Assembly (NCBI GenBank): GCA_022813675.1
Contig: CP063375.1
Span: 2,266,501-2,330,500 of the forward strand
DNA length: 64,000 nucleotides
From: Deferribacteraceae bacterium V6Fe1
GTDB taxonomy: Bacteria > Chrysiogenota > Deferribacteres > Deferribacterales > Deferrivibrionaceae
Direction of reading: 5' to 3'
Each line of letters begins with the position of its first letter. Within the stretch, counting starts at the first letter, position 1. Under the pieces are notes generated by a model. It was given only the letters and a program-made list of their open reading frames with translations. It had not been told where the DNA came from and searched no databases. Shown in pieces: positions 1 to 8,901 of the stretch. A program made the position numbers and the translations under genes.

Positions 1-205
1 CCGCACTGTCAAATATCTCTTTGGCTGTATCAAGAATTTTTGCACCTTCGTTTATATATTCTTCATCAGTAATACCGCTTCCAAGCCCCGCACCTTTTTG
101 AATCAATACCTCATGACCTGCTGCAACAAATTGATGTACACCCGCCGGTGTCATACTTACTCTGTTCTCATTGTTTTTAATTTCCTTTGGTACGCCAATA
201 ATCAT
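1..205 (-). CDS. ald: Alanine dehydrogenase, N-terminal part (cut by window edge)
   Basis: Only the first 68 codons lie in the window; the gene runs off the left edge. The reverse strand opens with [20 protein letters not shown], the highly conserved N-terminus of NAD-dependent alanine dehydrogenase (L-alanine + NAD to pyruvate + ammonia + NADH), followed by a [14 protein letters not shown] segment also typical of the family. The start ATG at 203-205 is preceded by a clear AGGAGT ribosome binding site. It is the last visible gene of a four-gene operon (dehydrogenase, antiporter, racemase-like protein, ald), which suggests it handles amino nitrogen or alanine released by the upstream steps. 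The family call is secure. The physiological direction cannot be read from the sequence. Confidence 0.9.
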   Translation of the reverse strand, partial: MIIGVPKEIKNNENRVSMTPAGVHQFVAAGHEVLIQKGAGLGSGITDEEYINEGAKILDTAKEIFDSA

Positions 206-229
206 CAAATACTCCTTTCAATAATTTAA

Positions 230-940
230 TTATATTGCCGAGTTTATATAATTTACCATCGTTACAAAATCAAAAACTGGTTTGTCTGTTACTTTCCTAA
301 TTGATTCTGCAAAAGGTGGTAAATCCGTACACTCTAAAACAAGTGCACTAATATTTTGATTTTCATTTATAGCCTTTAGTGCTGTACCAATAACTTCTTT
401 TTCAATAATATCAAGATTCACATCTTCCTGAGGTGCCTCAAAAATCTTATTCCACTCATGGCATTCTTCCATACCATAAATACTTAAAGAAATATCAGAA
501 GATATACCGACTGCATGTAAATGCTCCTCTTTCAATGCTCTTTTTTTTGCAGTAATAACCGCAATAGTTTTATTTTTTCCAAACATGTTACTTATAAAAG
601 GAATTTGCAATAAACTTGAAGTAAAAACTGGTACATTTAGTGCCTCAGCCATTTCCCTTTGAAATATAGCATTAAAACCACAGCTAGTTGTTATCGCTTT
701 GACACCTTTTTCGACCATTTCTTTAGCTTCTTCAATCATCTTTTTCATAATATCATGGTCTGGATTTTCAAGTATTGTGTGGATATTAGCGCCTTCTACC
801 CGACGAAACATAACTGGGAAGTTATAAGTTTCAGGATTAGTGCTGTTACCTTTTAAGTATTCTAACTGCTCTAAACCTCGAGGTGATTGCCCTGCTTCCC
901 AACATAAAATCCCTATTCTTGCATTCTTACCTGAACTCAT
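230..940 (-). CDS. Asp/Glu/hydantoin racemase superfamily protein
   Basis: A 236-residue cytoplasmic protein with the two-cysteine signature of the Asp/Glu racemase superfamily: Cys87 in TTSCGFN and Cys204 in LECTDLPPF. In this family the two cysteines act as the opposed acid/base pair in cofactor-independent epimerisation. The N-terminal IGILCWEAG strand-loop is also family-like. The substrate cannot be deduced: members include aspartate racemase, hydantoin racemase, maleate isomerase and arylmalonate decarboxylase. It sits between an NhaC-type antiporter and alanine dehydrogenase in one operon, so an amino acid substrate is likely. Racemisation of an imported D- or L-amino acid is the simplest reading, but this is inference. 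Confidence 0.75.
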   Translation of the reverse strand: MSSGKNARIGILCWEAGQSPRGLEQLEYLKGNSTNPETYNFPVMFRRVEGANIHTILENPDHDIMKKMIEEAKEMVEKGVKAITTSCGFNAIFQREMAEALNVPVFTSSLLQIPFISNMFGKNKTIAVITAKKRALKEEHLHAVGISSDISLSIYGMEECHEWNKIFEAPQEDVNLDIIEKEVIGTALKAINENQNISALVLECTDLPPFAESIRKVTDKPVFDFVTMVNYINSAI

Positions 941-958
941 ATGTTAACCTCTTTTTAA

Positions 959-2377
959 TTACATGGTTAAATAACCAAATGCGAAAAAACCAATTGTAGC
1001 TAAAACACCTGCTAAAATTGCGTAAGGAACCTGTGTTGAAACATGATCCATATGATCACAACCTGCTCCAAATGAAGACAAACAAGTAGTATCTGAAATT
1101 GGAGAACAGTGATCACCAAATATACCTCCGCTAACTACAGAGCCTATTGTAACTAAAACAAACGTATTAATATCTCCACCTGACAAGTTTAATGCAATTG
1201 GCATAACAAATGGCATTAGCATTGCAAATGTTCCCCATGATGTACCAGTAAAAAAAGATATAAAAGAGCCTGTAATAAATGCTATAGCAGGTAGTAAGCC
1301 AGCTGTCATCCACCCTTCTGTCAATGATAATATATATTGCTGCGCGCCAAGTTTTTTAGATATTGTATTAATCGCATATGCTCCAGCTAAAATAAGTATA
1401 GCAGTAGTTACACCCTTTATACCTTTTATAGCCACGTCCATTGCATCTTTAATACCATTAAAGTATCCTCCTACTGTTAAAGCAATTATTTGATAAATTA
1501 TTGCAGCAAAAAATGACTCCAATATTTTTACACTGCCTAATTTTACAAAAGTGCCAATTGCAACTATAACTATAATCAAAACGGGTAAAAATAAATAAAC
1601 AAATAGATTAGTTTTTTTACCCTCTATAGGCTTAATCATATCTAACTCTTCTCCGGTCAAAGGAGTAGCTCCATCTCTTAATAATTTACCTTCTTCTGAA
1701 GCTCTTTTTTCTGCTTTTTTCATGGAGCCAAAATCAGGTATAATTTTAAATGCAATTAGACCAGATAATATGACAGCAAACCATCCATAGAAATTATAAG
1801 GTATTGATTTTATAAAATATGTCATTCCTGCATCTACATCTTTTATTGGTCCATACCCTTTAAGAAGTCCTGCTATGTAAACTGCCCAACCTGTTAAAGG
1901 GATCAAGGTACAAACAGGTGCACTCCCCGAATCCAAAAGATATGCCAGCTTTTCTCTTGAAACTTTGTGCTTATCTGTTATAGGTCTAGCTATTGGTCCG
2001 GAAAATAAAGTACTAAAATAATCACTTATGAAAATAAAAATTCCTAATATCCAAGCAAAAGCAGTGGCACCTCTTTGGGTTTTAATCTTAGTACTTGCCC
2101 AGTCAGCAAAAGCTGAAATAACACCACTTCTTAAATAAAAAGCAATCATTAAACCTACAGAAACTTCAATCATTACAATCCAAATGAAATCAGCATTGCC
2201 TAAAGACAGCTGAAATAACTTAGAAAGTCCTGTAGCAGGATCAAACCCAGCAATTATTACCCCAACAACACAACCAAGCAATAAAGAAAAAATTGCATCT
2301 TTTGTTAAAAATGCCAATACTAAAGCCACTAATACTGGGACTACAGATAAAAAACCTTTTGCAGCAATATGTTCCAT
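959..2377 (-). CDS. NhaC-family Na+/H+ (or amino acid/H+) antiporter
   Basis: A 472-residue integral membrane protein with about a dozen hydrophobic segments and the NhaC-family signatures FTGTSWGTFAMLMPF and FGDHCSPISDTTCLSSFGAG in the C-terminal half, the conserved ion-binding core of this family. Characterised relatives exchange Na+ for H+ or couple organic solutes to ions (for example malate/lactate exchange by MleN). The start ATG has an AGGAGG site about seven bases upstream. Its place between a saccharopine-dehydrogenase-like enzyme and an Asp/Glu-racemase-like protein suggests it moves the amino acid handled by this operon, or an exchange product, rather than serving general Na+ homeostasis. 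The solute is unknown. Confidence 0.85.
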   Translation of the reverse strand: MEHIAAKGFLSVVPVLVALVLAFLTKDAIFSLLLGCVVGVIIAGFDPATGLSKLFQLSLGNADFIWIVMIEVSVGLMIAFYLRSGVISAFADWASTKIKTQRGATAFAWILGIFIFISDYFSTLFSGPIARPITDKHKVSREKLAYLLDSGSAPVCTLIPLTGWAVYIAGLLKGYGPIKDVDAGMTYFIKSIPYNFYGWFAVILSGLIAFKIIPDFGSMKKAEKRASEEGKLLRDGATPLTGEELDMIKPIEGKKTNLFVYLFLPVLIIVIVAIGTFVKLGSVKILESFFAAIIYQIIALTVGGYFNGIKDAMDVAIKGIKGVTTAILILAGAYAINTISKKLGAQQYILSLTEGWMTAGLLPAIAFITGSFISFFTGTSWGTFAMLMPFVMPIALNLSGGDINTFVLVTIGSVVSGGIFGDHCSPISDTTCLSSFGAGCDHMDHVSTQVPYAILAGVLATIGFFAFGYLTM

Positions 2378-2402
2378 ATTTTCCTCCTAATATGTAATTA
2401 GC

Positions 2403-3647
2403 CTATGGCTCTAAACTACCATCCCATTTCTCTTCAAAACTATCTAAAACTATATTTCTTTTACCAAGTTCAGACATGAAATCCTCAAAAGGAACGTCAA
2501 AAGGAGTTAAAACTCCACTTTTTGAAATTCTGCCATCTAATATCATTTGGACACCGATAGAAACAGTAAAGCCTACTGTCCTTTGCATTGAAGTAAAACC
2601 AGTTTCAAGGTCTCTCTTATCAATAATTTGGTTAATAAATCTTACTGGTTTATTATTTTTGAATCCCCTTGCATCAACTCGAATTAAAGCGACATCTCTT
2701 TCATTTTCACCATAGAAAAATTTACTATTGTTACCTAATAAGCTTGCACAAAATTGTACTGGAGAAACTTTTAAACCATTACAATCAATAGGGTCCTCAT
2801 TAAGAAAACCACACTTGGCCATTTTGCTCCAAAATGAAGCATGTCCAGGCCACCTACAAATATACCTACCCATACTTTTGACATTATTTTTGATTCCCAA
2901 TAAATCAGCATAATGAACAGAATCACCATTAGGAAAACATTCTAAGTAATCTTTTAAAGATTCTATATTTAGCGTATGCGTATGTTCAGGTAAAAAAACT
3001 TCATCAGCCTGAACATTCACTACATCGTTATTTTTTATATACTTGGCAGGCCTAAGATAAGACCTCATAACACCAATAACTGACCAAGTAAACTTATATA
3101 GCAATGGACTTGTTTCTGCGGATTCCCTTTCTGGAAAACCTGCTCCATACGAATGTAAAGCTTCAACAGTGTCAAGTTTATCTATAACATTTTTAGTCAA
3201 AACTAAATCTATACCAGGATCCATACCAAATTCTTGAAGAATGGTAATATTTTTAGATTTTGAAATTTTATTTATTTGTTCAACCTCATACATTTGCTTT
3301 TTACGTTTACTAATATCCTGTTCGCCAGGATTAACTAAATACATTGAGCTAACAAGACTCACCCCAACTTCACTTGCAAGCTTTGCTACAGGCAATGCAA
3401 AAGGTCCAGGCAACACTTCTGCAACAATATCAACCTTTTCCATTAGCTTTTTTATTGATTCAAAATCAGAAGCATCTAACAATACAACTTCTAACTTCTC
3501 TTTACCATATATCTCTTGTAATTTTGAAATTTCAGAAGATATATCCGCAAGAATAACTTTTGATATACAATCATTCTTAATAAGGTCGTATAGAACTGCT
3601 TTACCTTGCATTCCATACCCTAACTGTAATACTTTCTTACCATTCAT
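2403..3647 (-). CDS. Saccharopine dehydrogenase-family oxidoreductase (lysine 6-dehydrogenase-like)
   Basis: A 414-residue NAD(P)-dependent oxidoreductase. The N-terminus VLQLGYGMQGKAVLYDL is a Rossmann GxGxxG fold, followed by an acidic strand end (ILADIS) and the family segments VAEVLPGPFALPVAKLA, QEFGMDPGIDLVL and LHSYGAGFPE, close in style to lysine 6-dehydrogenase and other saccharopine dehydrogenase-family enzymes. The likely reaction is oxidative deamination of an amino acid or cleavage of an imino-linked compound; the substrate is unproven. It is the first gene of the operon, with AGGAGGT six bases before the ATG. A strong promoter and a 16-bp palindrome lie just upstream, so its transcription is probably controlled by the divergent GntR protein. 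Confidence 0.75.
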   Translation of the reverse strand: MNGKKVLQLGYGMQGKAVLYDLIKNDCISKVILADISSEISKLQEIYGKEKLEVVLLDASDFESIKKLMEKVDIVAEVLPGPFALPVAKLASEVGVSLVSSMYLVNPGEQDISKRKKQMYEVEQINKISKSKNITILQEFGMDPGIDLVLTKNVIDKLDTVEALHSYGAGFPERESAETSPLLYKFTWSVIGVMRSYLRPAKYIKNNDVVNVQADEVFLPEHTHTLNIESLKDYLECFPNGDSVHYADLLGIKNNVKSMGRYICRWPGHASFWSKMAKCGFLNEDPIDCNGLKVSPVQFCASLLGNNSKFFYGENERDVALIRVDARGFKNNKPVRFINQIIDKRDLETGFTSMQRTVGFTVSIGVQMILDGRISKSGVLTPFDVPFEDFMSELGKRNIVLDSFEEKWDGSLEP

Positions 3648-3671
3648 TAAATTTACCTCCTTATGAAAACA

Positions 3672-3687
3672 TTAATGCATGCATTAA
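3672..3687. promoter_or_regulatory. Perfect 16-bp palindrome, candidate GntR operator
   Basis: TTAATGCATGCATTAA is its own reverse complement. It lies just downstream of the predicted -10 of the leftward operon promoter, so it covers the expected transcription start, and it is in the gap next to the divergent GntR/FCD regulator. Operators of this regulator class are short palindromes, so this is the best candidate site. Binding is inferred. Confidence 0.6.
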
Positions 3688-3699
3688 CAAGTTCTTTAA

Positions 3700-3728
3700 A
3701 AAATACCAAACACATGCAACTTTGTCAA
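3700..3728 (-). promoter_or_regulatory. Sigma-70-type promoter of the amino-acid operon
   Basis: On the minus strand TTGACA (3723-3728) is separated by exactly 17 bases from TATTTT (3700-3705). The predicted start near 3693 falls at the edge of the 16-bp palindrome, which would let a bound repressor block transcription. Confidence 0.6.
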
Positions 3729-3939
3729 TAAAACTTTATTTTAATTAGAAAATAATTTATGATAAAATATGAAGTGCTTATTACAAATTTCTTATTTTAC
3801 AACAAGATACATACAATAATTTAACTCAAAAATAAAACTTGATTTTTATTACTTTAACACAAAGAATAAAAATTTACTTGAATAAAAATTTAGTATATTT
3901 TACTTATGAAGCAACAAATTAACTATTTTATGGTGAACA

Positions 3940-4581
3940 ATGAATGCTGAGAAAAAAGCTTACCAATCAATAATAAACCTTATACTTAGTGGAGAATATT
4001 CTCCGGGTGATTTTTTACTTGAAACCGACATTTCTGTAAAGCTTGGAATGAGTAGAACGCCTGTTAGTAAAGCTCTTTCCATGCTAGTTAATGAAGGTTT
4101 TTTAAACAAAATGCCTAAAAAAGGTTGCTATATTCCCTTACCAACACCTCAGGATGCAGAACAAGTTTTTTATGCTAGAAAATCTGTTGAATCTTTTGCA
4201 GCTGAGGCAGCAGCGTTAAATGCAAGTGAAAACGAAATCATAGAATTAAGTGAAATAGTAAGAAATGATGAAGTTGCCTTATCATTAAATAATAAAGACC
4301 TTTACTTTAACACAAATGAAGACTTTCATATTCGGGTTGCCATGGCCTCTCATAATATATACATTGAAAAGTGGGTCAGGAATATCTTCCTGCGTTCACA
4401 TATCTACATTTTCTTCTTTGATAGTTTCTACAGATTTGGAAAAAATGATATTCCACAAAAAACTCCGGTGCAACACAGATCAATAGTTGAAGCAATAAAA
4501 GAAAGAAATCCTAAAAAGGCATCAGAATTAATGAAAGAACACATAGAATGGACTTATACTTCCCTAATTCAGAAGATATAA
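3940..4581 (+). CDS. GntR-family regulator with FCD effector domain
   Basis: A 213-residue transcription factor. Residues about 1-70 form the GntR winged helix (ETDISVKLGMSRTPVSKALSMLVNEGFLNKMPKKGCYI). The rest is an all-helical FCD ligand domain with the expected conserved residues (FYARKSVESFAAEAAA, the histidine in NEDFHIRVA, and HRSIVEAIKERNPKKASELMKEH). FCD domains bind carboxylic or amino acids, often with a metal. It is divergent from the amino-acid operon and separated from it by about 290 bases holding a strong promoter and a palindrome, so it most likely controls that operon in response to its substrate. The start at 3940 is preceded by GGTGA, a reasonable ribosome binding site. Confidence 0.85.
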   Translation: MNAEKKAYQSIINLILSGEYSPGDFLLETDISVKLGMSRTPVSKALSMLVNEGFLNKMPKKGCYIPLPTPQDAEQVFYARKSVESFAAEAAALNASENEIIELSEIVRNDEVALSLNNKDLYFNTNEDFHIRVAMASHNIYIEKWVRNIFLRSHIYIFFFDSFYRFGKNDIPQKTPVQHRSIVEAIKERNPKKASELMKEHIEWTYTSLIQKI

Positions 4582-4592
4582 CTATCAATGGA

Positions 4593-5378
4593 TTAATAAA
4601 AGAAATTTAACTCAGGTACACTCTTTATTTCACCAATTTCGTTGGCAAGCCTGTAAAATTCTTTTAATCCTGCAATATGTGTATCTGTCAGACTGTAGTC
4701 TATTGTTTCCCAATAATCTATAATCTGGTATGAAGTCAGCCCTTTAAAGTAATAATGGTCAATTAATGAAGAGAGATTTTGCTTACTGTCCTCTTTTATT
4801 TTTAATAAAAGTTTCTTAAACTCAATCATTTCATCCCTTTTGGTATTAACGGCCTCTTTAGTTACAAGCCACAAAGCATATACAAAAGGAAGTCCTGTAA
4901 AATTATTCCACTGCTCACCCAAATCATAAATATACTTAAAACCTTTTTTATAATATTCAAAAAGGGCTTTATCGCCTATATACAGATAGGCATCAGCATT
5001 ATTCTCATCAATTGTAAAATTAACTTCCATTTTGTAAAACTTTTTAAAAAGTATCTTTAAAAGCACGACGCTTGTCCCCGACTCAGAAGTCAGAAATATA
5101 TTTTTATGGCTCAGATAACCAATGTCATAGTTTGAAAACAAACACACACTTTTTACCTTAATTTTGCTGCTGATGGAAATATTTGGAATTATAAGGTAGT
5201 TATTACTATTTCTTGCGTACTCGATACTGCTGCATGGGGTAACATCTACCCCCCCTTCCCTTACAGCCCTATTTAGAAAGGAAGGGAATGCAGAGATAAA
5301 TTTTAACCCTTCACACCTCTTTAACCTATTGAAGATAGGAAACACATTTGCATAACTGATTTCACCTATATTCAGCAT
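4593..5378 (-). CDS. mqnA: Chorismate dehydratase, futalosine-route menaquinone biosynthesis
   Basis: A 261-residue protein of the periplasmic-binding-protein fold used by MqnA/MqnD. The motifs are family-typical: NIGEISYANVFPIF at the N-terminus, TSESGTSVVLLKILF, and DLGEQWNNFTGLPFVYALW. MqnA dehydrates chorismate to 3-enolpyruvylbenzoate, the first committed step of the futalosine route to menaquinone. This implies an organism that respires through menaquinone without the classical men genes. It is the last gene of a long leftward series: its ATG directly follows the mntP stop codon and its ribosome binding site lies inside mntP. No other mqn genes are in the window. It ends 11 bases from the convergent GntR gene, with no clear terminator between. 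Confidence 0.88.
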   Translation of the reverse strand: MLNIGEISYANVFPIFNRLKRCEGLKFISAFPSFLNRAVREGGVDVTPCSSIEYARNSNNYLIIPNISISSKIKVKSVCLFSNYDIGYLSHKNIFLTSESGTSVVLLKILFKKFYKMEVNFTIDENNADAYLYIGDKALFEYYKKGFKYIYDLGEQWNNFTGLPFVYALWLVTKEAVNTKRDEMIEFKKLLLKIKEDSKQNLSSLIDHYYFKGLTSYQIIDYWETIDYSLTDTHIAGLKEFYRLANEIGEIKSVPELNFFY

Positions 5379-5918
5379 TTATACCACCAAAAATTTTATC
5401 CCGATTATTACGAGCACAACTGCACCAACTTTTTCGGCAAAGTTGCCAAAAAAGTTTTTACTTTTATTTCCAAAATATACACCTAACAGAGACATCATTA
5501 GACAAACAACCCCGATAATACCTGCATTCAAAAATATACCCCCTTTCAGAAGGGGAAGAGCTATCCCTACCCCCAAAGCGTCCATACTTGTAGCAACAGA
5601 TAAAATTATAAGGGAAAACCCTTTTGTCGGGTCTTTTATATAACACTTCTCTTCAGATGATTTCATCGATTCTTTAAACATATTATAAGCTATAAAAAAG
5701 AGTATTAATGCCGCAATAATATTTAATCTATTAGAAAATTCATAGAGCTCTTTGCCGATAAATGCCCCTATCAAAGGCATAAAAAACTGAAAAAGTCCGA
5801 AATGCCAGGCAAGTCTAAAATAGTGTCTGTAACTGTTATACTTACATCCGACTCCAAATGAAACACTAAAAGCATCAATACTCATTGCAAACGCAATCAT
5901 AAATATTTCTATATTCAA
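5379..5918 (-). CDS. mntP: Manganese efflux pump MntP
   Basis: A 179-residue membrane protein with six predicted hydrophobic helices and the MntP-family motifs AFAMSIDAFSVSFGVG in helix 1 and SVATSMDALGVGIALP in the repeat half. The two conserved aspartates in these segments are needed for Mn2+ export in characterised MntP. Normal family length is about 185-190 residues. It sits nine bases downstream of an AspT-type carrier and directly upstream of mqnA. A DtxR/MntR-type regulator lies in the same gene run at 9842-10276, so Mn-responsive control within the cluster is plausible, although no operator was recognised. Confidence 0.88.
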   Translation of the reverse strand: MNIEIFMIAFAMSIDAFSVSFGVGCKYNSYRHYFRLAWHFGLFQFFMPLIGAFIGKELYEFSNRLNIIAALILFFIAYNMFKESMKSSEEKCYIKDPTKGFSLIILSVATSMDALGVGIALPLLKGGIFLNAGIIGVVCLMMSLLGVYFGNKSKNFFGNFAEKVGAVVLVIIGIKFLVV

Positions 5919-5926
5919 AATTTACC

Positions 5927-7501
5927 TCAAAGCTTTATAAGAATTTGAGACAATAACATAGTTAAAATAAGAGAAAAAGGGTACACCGCAGCATAACTCA
6001 CTGCAGGATAATCAGATTTTAAAATATTAGAAGACATTGTCAACGACGGGGTTGAAGTCATCCCACCTGAAATAAGTCCTAAAATTTCAATCATGTTCAT
6101 TCTTAGCACAAACCTTAATATAAAAGTAAAAACTGTCAGGGAGATAATAAGTGCAAACAATGCCAAAAATATTGGTGTAAATCCATTTGTTTTAATCGCT
6201 TCTACCAAATACTTACCTGCACTTGTCCCAATGGTAGCCATATATATAAGCTGTCCAAATGTTTTTAGTAATGTTGTAGAGTGTGGCGAAAGTTGCCAAA
6301 CAACGGGACCAGTTCTTCCAATCCTTCCCAAAATAAGAGAAGTTATTAGTATACCACCGATAAAACTTAATTTAAACTTGCCAAGAAAAGGCAAACTCAA
6401 AGGGATAAAGCCTACCAAAATCCCAATAACTATTCCGACAGAAATCGGTAAAAAATCTGCAGCAGGAAAAGCCATTAAATTATCACCTATAAGCTTTGTT
6501 ACCTGCTCTTCATACTTTTGAGGAACAGTAATGTAGAGCTTATCACCTAATAAAAGTGTTGTCTGAGGTTTTGCATCAAAATCTATCCCTGAACGTCTTA
6601 CTTTTGTAATCGTAACTCTCATTGCAAACAACTCTTTAATTTCACTAATCTTTTTCCCAACAATATTTTTATTGGAAACTAACAGTCTTAACACCTTCAT
6701 ATTGTCATGAAAATCAACATAACTGTCTATCTCTTCTCCAAGGATAATATTCATATTATCCACATGCTCTTTTCTTCCTGTCACTCTGACAATATCACCA
6801 AAATGTATTTGAGGGTCAACTTCATCTGCTTCAAATTCCGTTTCTATACGTTCAATTATGACATTGGACATATCTTCCAACTGGGATTTTCTTATAATTT
6901 TATTATTAAAATTTTCATTAGTGATTCTAAAGTTTTTAGATACAATTTTTGGATAATCCTTTTCTTTACTTAGCCTGTATCTTTCAACTTCCTTTTCCGC
7001 ATCAGACTTTAATAAAATCGGAATCATTCTGACCAAAAGCACCGTAACTATTATCCCAAAAGGGTAGACTATACCAAATATTACCGAAGTAACATGAGAA
7101 TTACTTATTTCTACCGTAGCTGCAAGGGCAGGAGCACTCGACATAATACCTGTAAATATACCTGCTATAACGTTATTATCATATTTCAATATCTTGCCAA
7201 TAATAAAAATTATCAAAAATATTGATGTAACAAGGCAAAAAGCATATAGATTTAGTACCAGCCCATTCTTTTTTATATTTTCAAAAAATCCAGGCCCGGA
7301 TTGCAAACCAACAGCATATATAAAAAACGCAAGTCCAAGATATTTAAACTCTGAAGGGAAACTTACTCCAAAATGTCCGGCAATTAATGCTATTATTAAA
7401 ATAGCCGAAATATCAAGGTAAAAACCTTTAACTTTGAGATTTCCAATAAAATATCCCAATGAAATTATTATAAAAAGATAGAGTACTGTGTATAATTCCA
7501 T
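5927..7501 (-). CDS. AspT/YidE-type exchanger with two RCK_C (TrkA-C) domains
   Basis: A 524-residue carrier built as two membrane modules (about residues 1-165 and 345-524) around a central soluble region containing two TrkA-C/RCK_C domains, each ending in a short regulatory strand such as GDIVRVTGRKEHV and GDKLYITVPQKYE. The repeated motifs GLAFFIYAVGLQSGPGF with GIMSSAPALAA, and GGMTSTPSLTM, are typical of the aspartate:alanine exchanger family. AspT itself exchanges aspartate for alanine; most homologues have unknown substrates. It starts two bases after the tetR stop, so the TetR regulator is cotranscribed with it. Confidence 0.85.
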   Translation of the reverse strand: MELYTVLYLFIIISLGYFIGNLKVKGFYLDISAILIIALIAGHFGVSFPSEFKYLGLAFFIYAVGLQSGPGFFENIKKNGLVLNLYAFCLVTSIFLIIFIIGKILKYDNNVIAGIFTGIMSSAPALAATVEISNSHVTSVIFGIVYPFGIIVTVLLVRMIPILLKSDAEKEVERYRLSKEKDYPKIVSKNFRITNENFNNKIIRKSQLEDMSNVIIERIETEFEADEVDPQIHFGDIVRVTGRKEHVDNMNIILGEEIDSYVDFHDNMKVLRLLVSNKNIVGKKISEIKELFAMRVTITKVRRSGIDFDAKPQTTLLLGDKLYITVPQKYEEQVTKLIGDNLMAFPAADFLPISVGIVIGILVGFIPLSLPFLGKFKLSFIGGILITSLILGRIGRTGPVVWQLSPHSTTLLKTFGQLIYMATIGTSAGKYLVEAIKTNGFTPIFLALFALIISLTVFTFILRFVLRMNMIEILGLISGGMTSTPSLTMSSNILKSDYPAVSYAAVYPFSLILTMLLSQILIKL

Positions 7502-7502
7502 A

Positions 7503-8084
7503 CTACTTAAAAGCTTTCAAAAATATTGGGAATAACTTTTCAGATGTTTCCTGCAAGTCCCATTCTCCACCTTTAAATATCCAAGTAGAAACAATTTCAT
7601 CCAATGTCCCAAAATATATTTCTCTTGCAAGATAAACATCTAAGTCCTTATTAAACACACCATTTTGAATACCTTCCTCAATAACCTGCTCGATTAATCT
7701 AAAGTAATTTTTTAGATGACGCCTTACTTTTACCCTCAAATCCTTAATAGGCTGCCTTAGCTCAATCTGTAATACATTAGCCAGATAAGGGGTCTCAGTC
7801 ATAACTTTAAAATGATACTTTAACAATGTCTTAAGCTTTTCTTCGGGGTTATCAATACCTGCAATCTCTTCTTTAGCCATGTTGACATACTCTTCAAGCT
7901 TTACCTTAAAGATAGTGACAAGTATATCTTCTTTATTGTTAAAGTAGTTGTATATTGTCCCGTCCGCTACTCCTGCGTCATTGGCAATATCTTTTACCTT
8001 TGCACCGTGAAAACCTTTCTGACCAATAATTTTAATGGCTGAGTCTAATATTTTGTCAAACTTATTAGCCTTATTATTTTCCAT
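7503..8084 (-). CDS. TetR-family transcriptional regulator
   Basis: About 193 residues. The N-terminal TetR helix-turn-helix is clear (KILDSAIKIIGQKGFHGAKV, then VADGTIYNYFNNKEDIL). The C-terminal ligand domain (LKTLLKYHFKVMTETPYLANVLQIEL and IFKGGEW) resembles the FadR/fatty-acid-responsive TetR group, which often binds long-chain acyl-CoA; that ligand is inferred from style only. I chose the ATG at 8082-8084, preceded by GGGAGG; an upstream TTG at 8096 would put the ribosome binding site inside the gene. The gene overlaps the end of proC by 11 bases. Confidence 0.85.
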   Translation of the reverse strand: MENNKANKFDKILDSAIKIIGQKGFHGAKVKDIANDAGVADGTIYNYFNNKEDILVTIFKVKLEEYVNMAKEEIAGIDNPEEKLKTLLKYHFKVMTETPYLANVLQIELRQPIKDLRVKVRRHLKNYFRLIEQVIEEGIQNGVFNKDLDVYLAREIYFGTLDEIVSTWIFKGGEWDLQETSEKLFPIFLKAFK

Positions 8085-8901
8085 TCTTCCTCCCAAGCTC
8101 TATCGATCTCATTGTAGCTGATTCCACTGCATTTATTAGAGTAGTTCTAAGACCACCTTGTTCGAGGGTATGAATACCTGCTATTGCTGTTCCACCCGGA
8201 GAAGTAACCATATCTTTTAATCTGCCAGGGTGCATGTCTGTTTCAATCTGAAGTTTTGCTGCTCCCATAACAGTCTGAGCTGCAAGCTTCATGGCAACGC
8301 TTCTGGATAACCCCATTTTTACACCGGCATCACTTAATGCTTCAATAATCATAAAAATATATGCCGGCCCGCTACCGGAAAGGCCTGTGACTGCATCCAT
8401 CTGACTCTCATCAACAACAGCGACTTTACCAACTGCATCAAAAATTTTATATGCTATCCTCAAATCATCTTCCGCAACATGTGCACCAGGCGCAATAGCT
8501 GTCGCACCTTCCAAAATAAGAGCAGGGGTATTTGGCATAGCCCTTACAATTTTTAAATCCTTTTCCACAATATTTTCTATATATTCAGTACTAATACCGG
8601 CAGCAATTGAAATAATTAATTTTGATTTATCAAGCTTTGGAGCTATTTCCTTTAATATCTTTTCAAAAATCTGAGGTTTTATCGCCAGAACTATAATATC
8701 GGATTCAGTTACGAGTTTTTCATTATCCTTAAACACTACATTTATACCATATTCACTTTTTAGAGAATCCAGTTTTTCAATATCCACATCACTTGCACTG
8801 ACAAAATCGCTCGGTACAAGATTTGCCTTCAAAATCCCTTTTATAAGTGCCGTTGCCATATTTCCAGCACCTATAAAACCTATCCTCTTATTCTCAAACA
8901 T
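8074..8901 (-). CDS. proC: Pyrroline-5-carboxylate reductase
   Basis: About 275 residues, the usual ProC length. Motifs: RIGFIGAGNMATALIKG (NADPH-binding Rossmann loop), IVLAIKPQ, VRAMPNTPALILEGATA, and the C-terminal signature LSGSGPAYIFMIIEALSDAGVKMGL followed by PGGTAIAGIHTLEQGGLR. It catalyses the last step of proline synthesis, reducing 1-pyrroline-5-carboxylate. The start used is the ATG at 8899-8901, which shares its A with the TGA stop of the upstream hydrolase (TGATG) and is preceded by GGGGG; an upstream in-frame GTG at 8922 is less likely. It is translationally coupled on both sides. Confidence 0.93.
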   Translation of the reverse strand: MFENKRIGFIGAGNMATALIKGILKANLVPSDFVSASDVDIEKLDSLKSEYGINVVFKDNEKLVTESDIIVLAIKPQIFEKILKEIAPKLDKSKLIISIAAGISTEYIENIVEKDLKIVRAMPNTPALILEGATAIAPGAHVAEDDLRIAYKIFDAVGKVAVVDESQMDAVTGLSGSGPAYIFMIIEALSDAGVKMGLSRSVAMKLAAQTVMGAAKLQIETDMHPGRLKDMVTSPGGTAIAGIHTLEQGGLRTTLINAVESATMRSIELGRKNGK

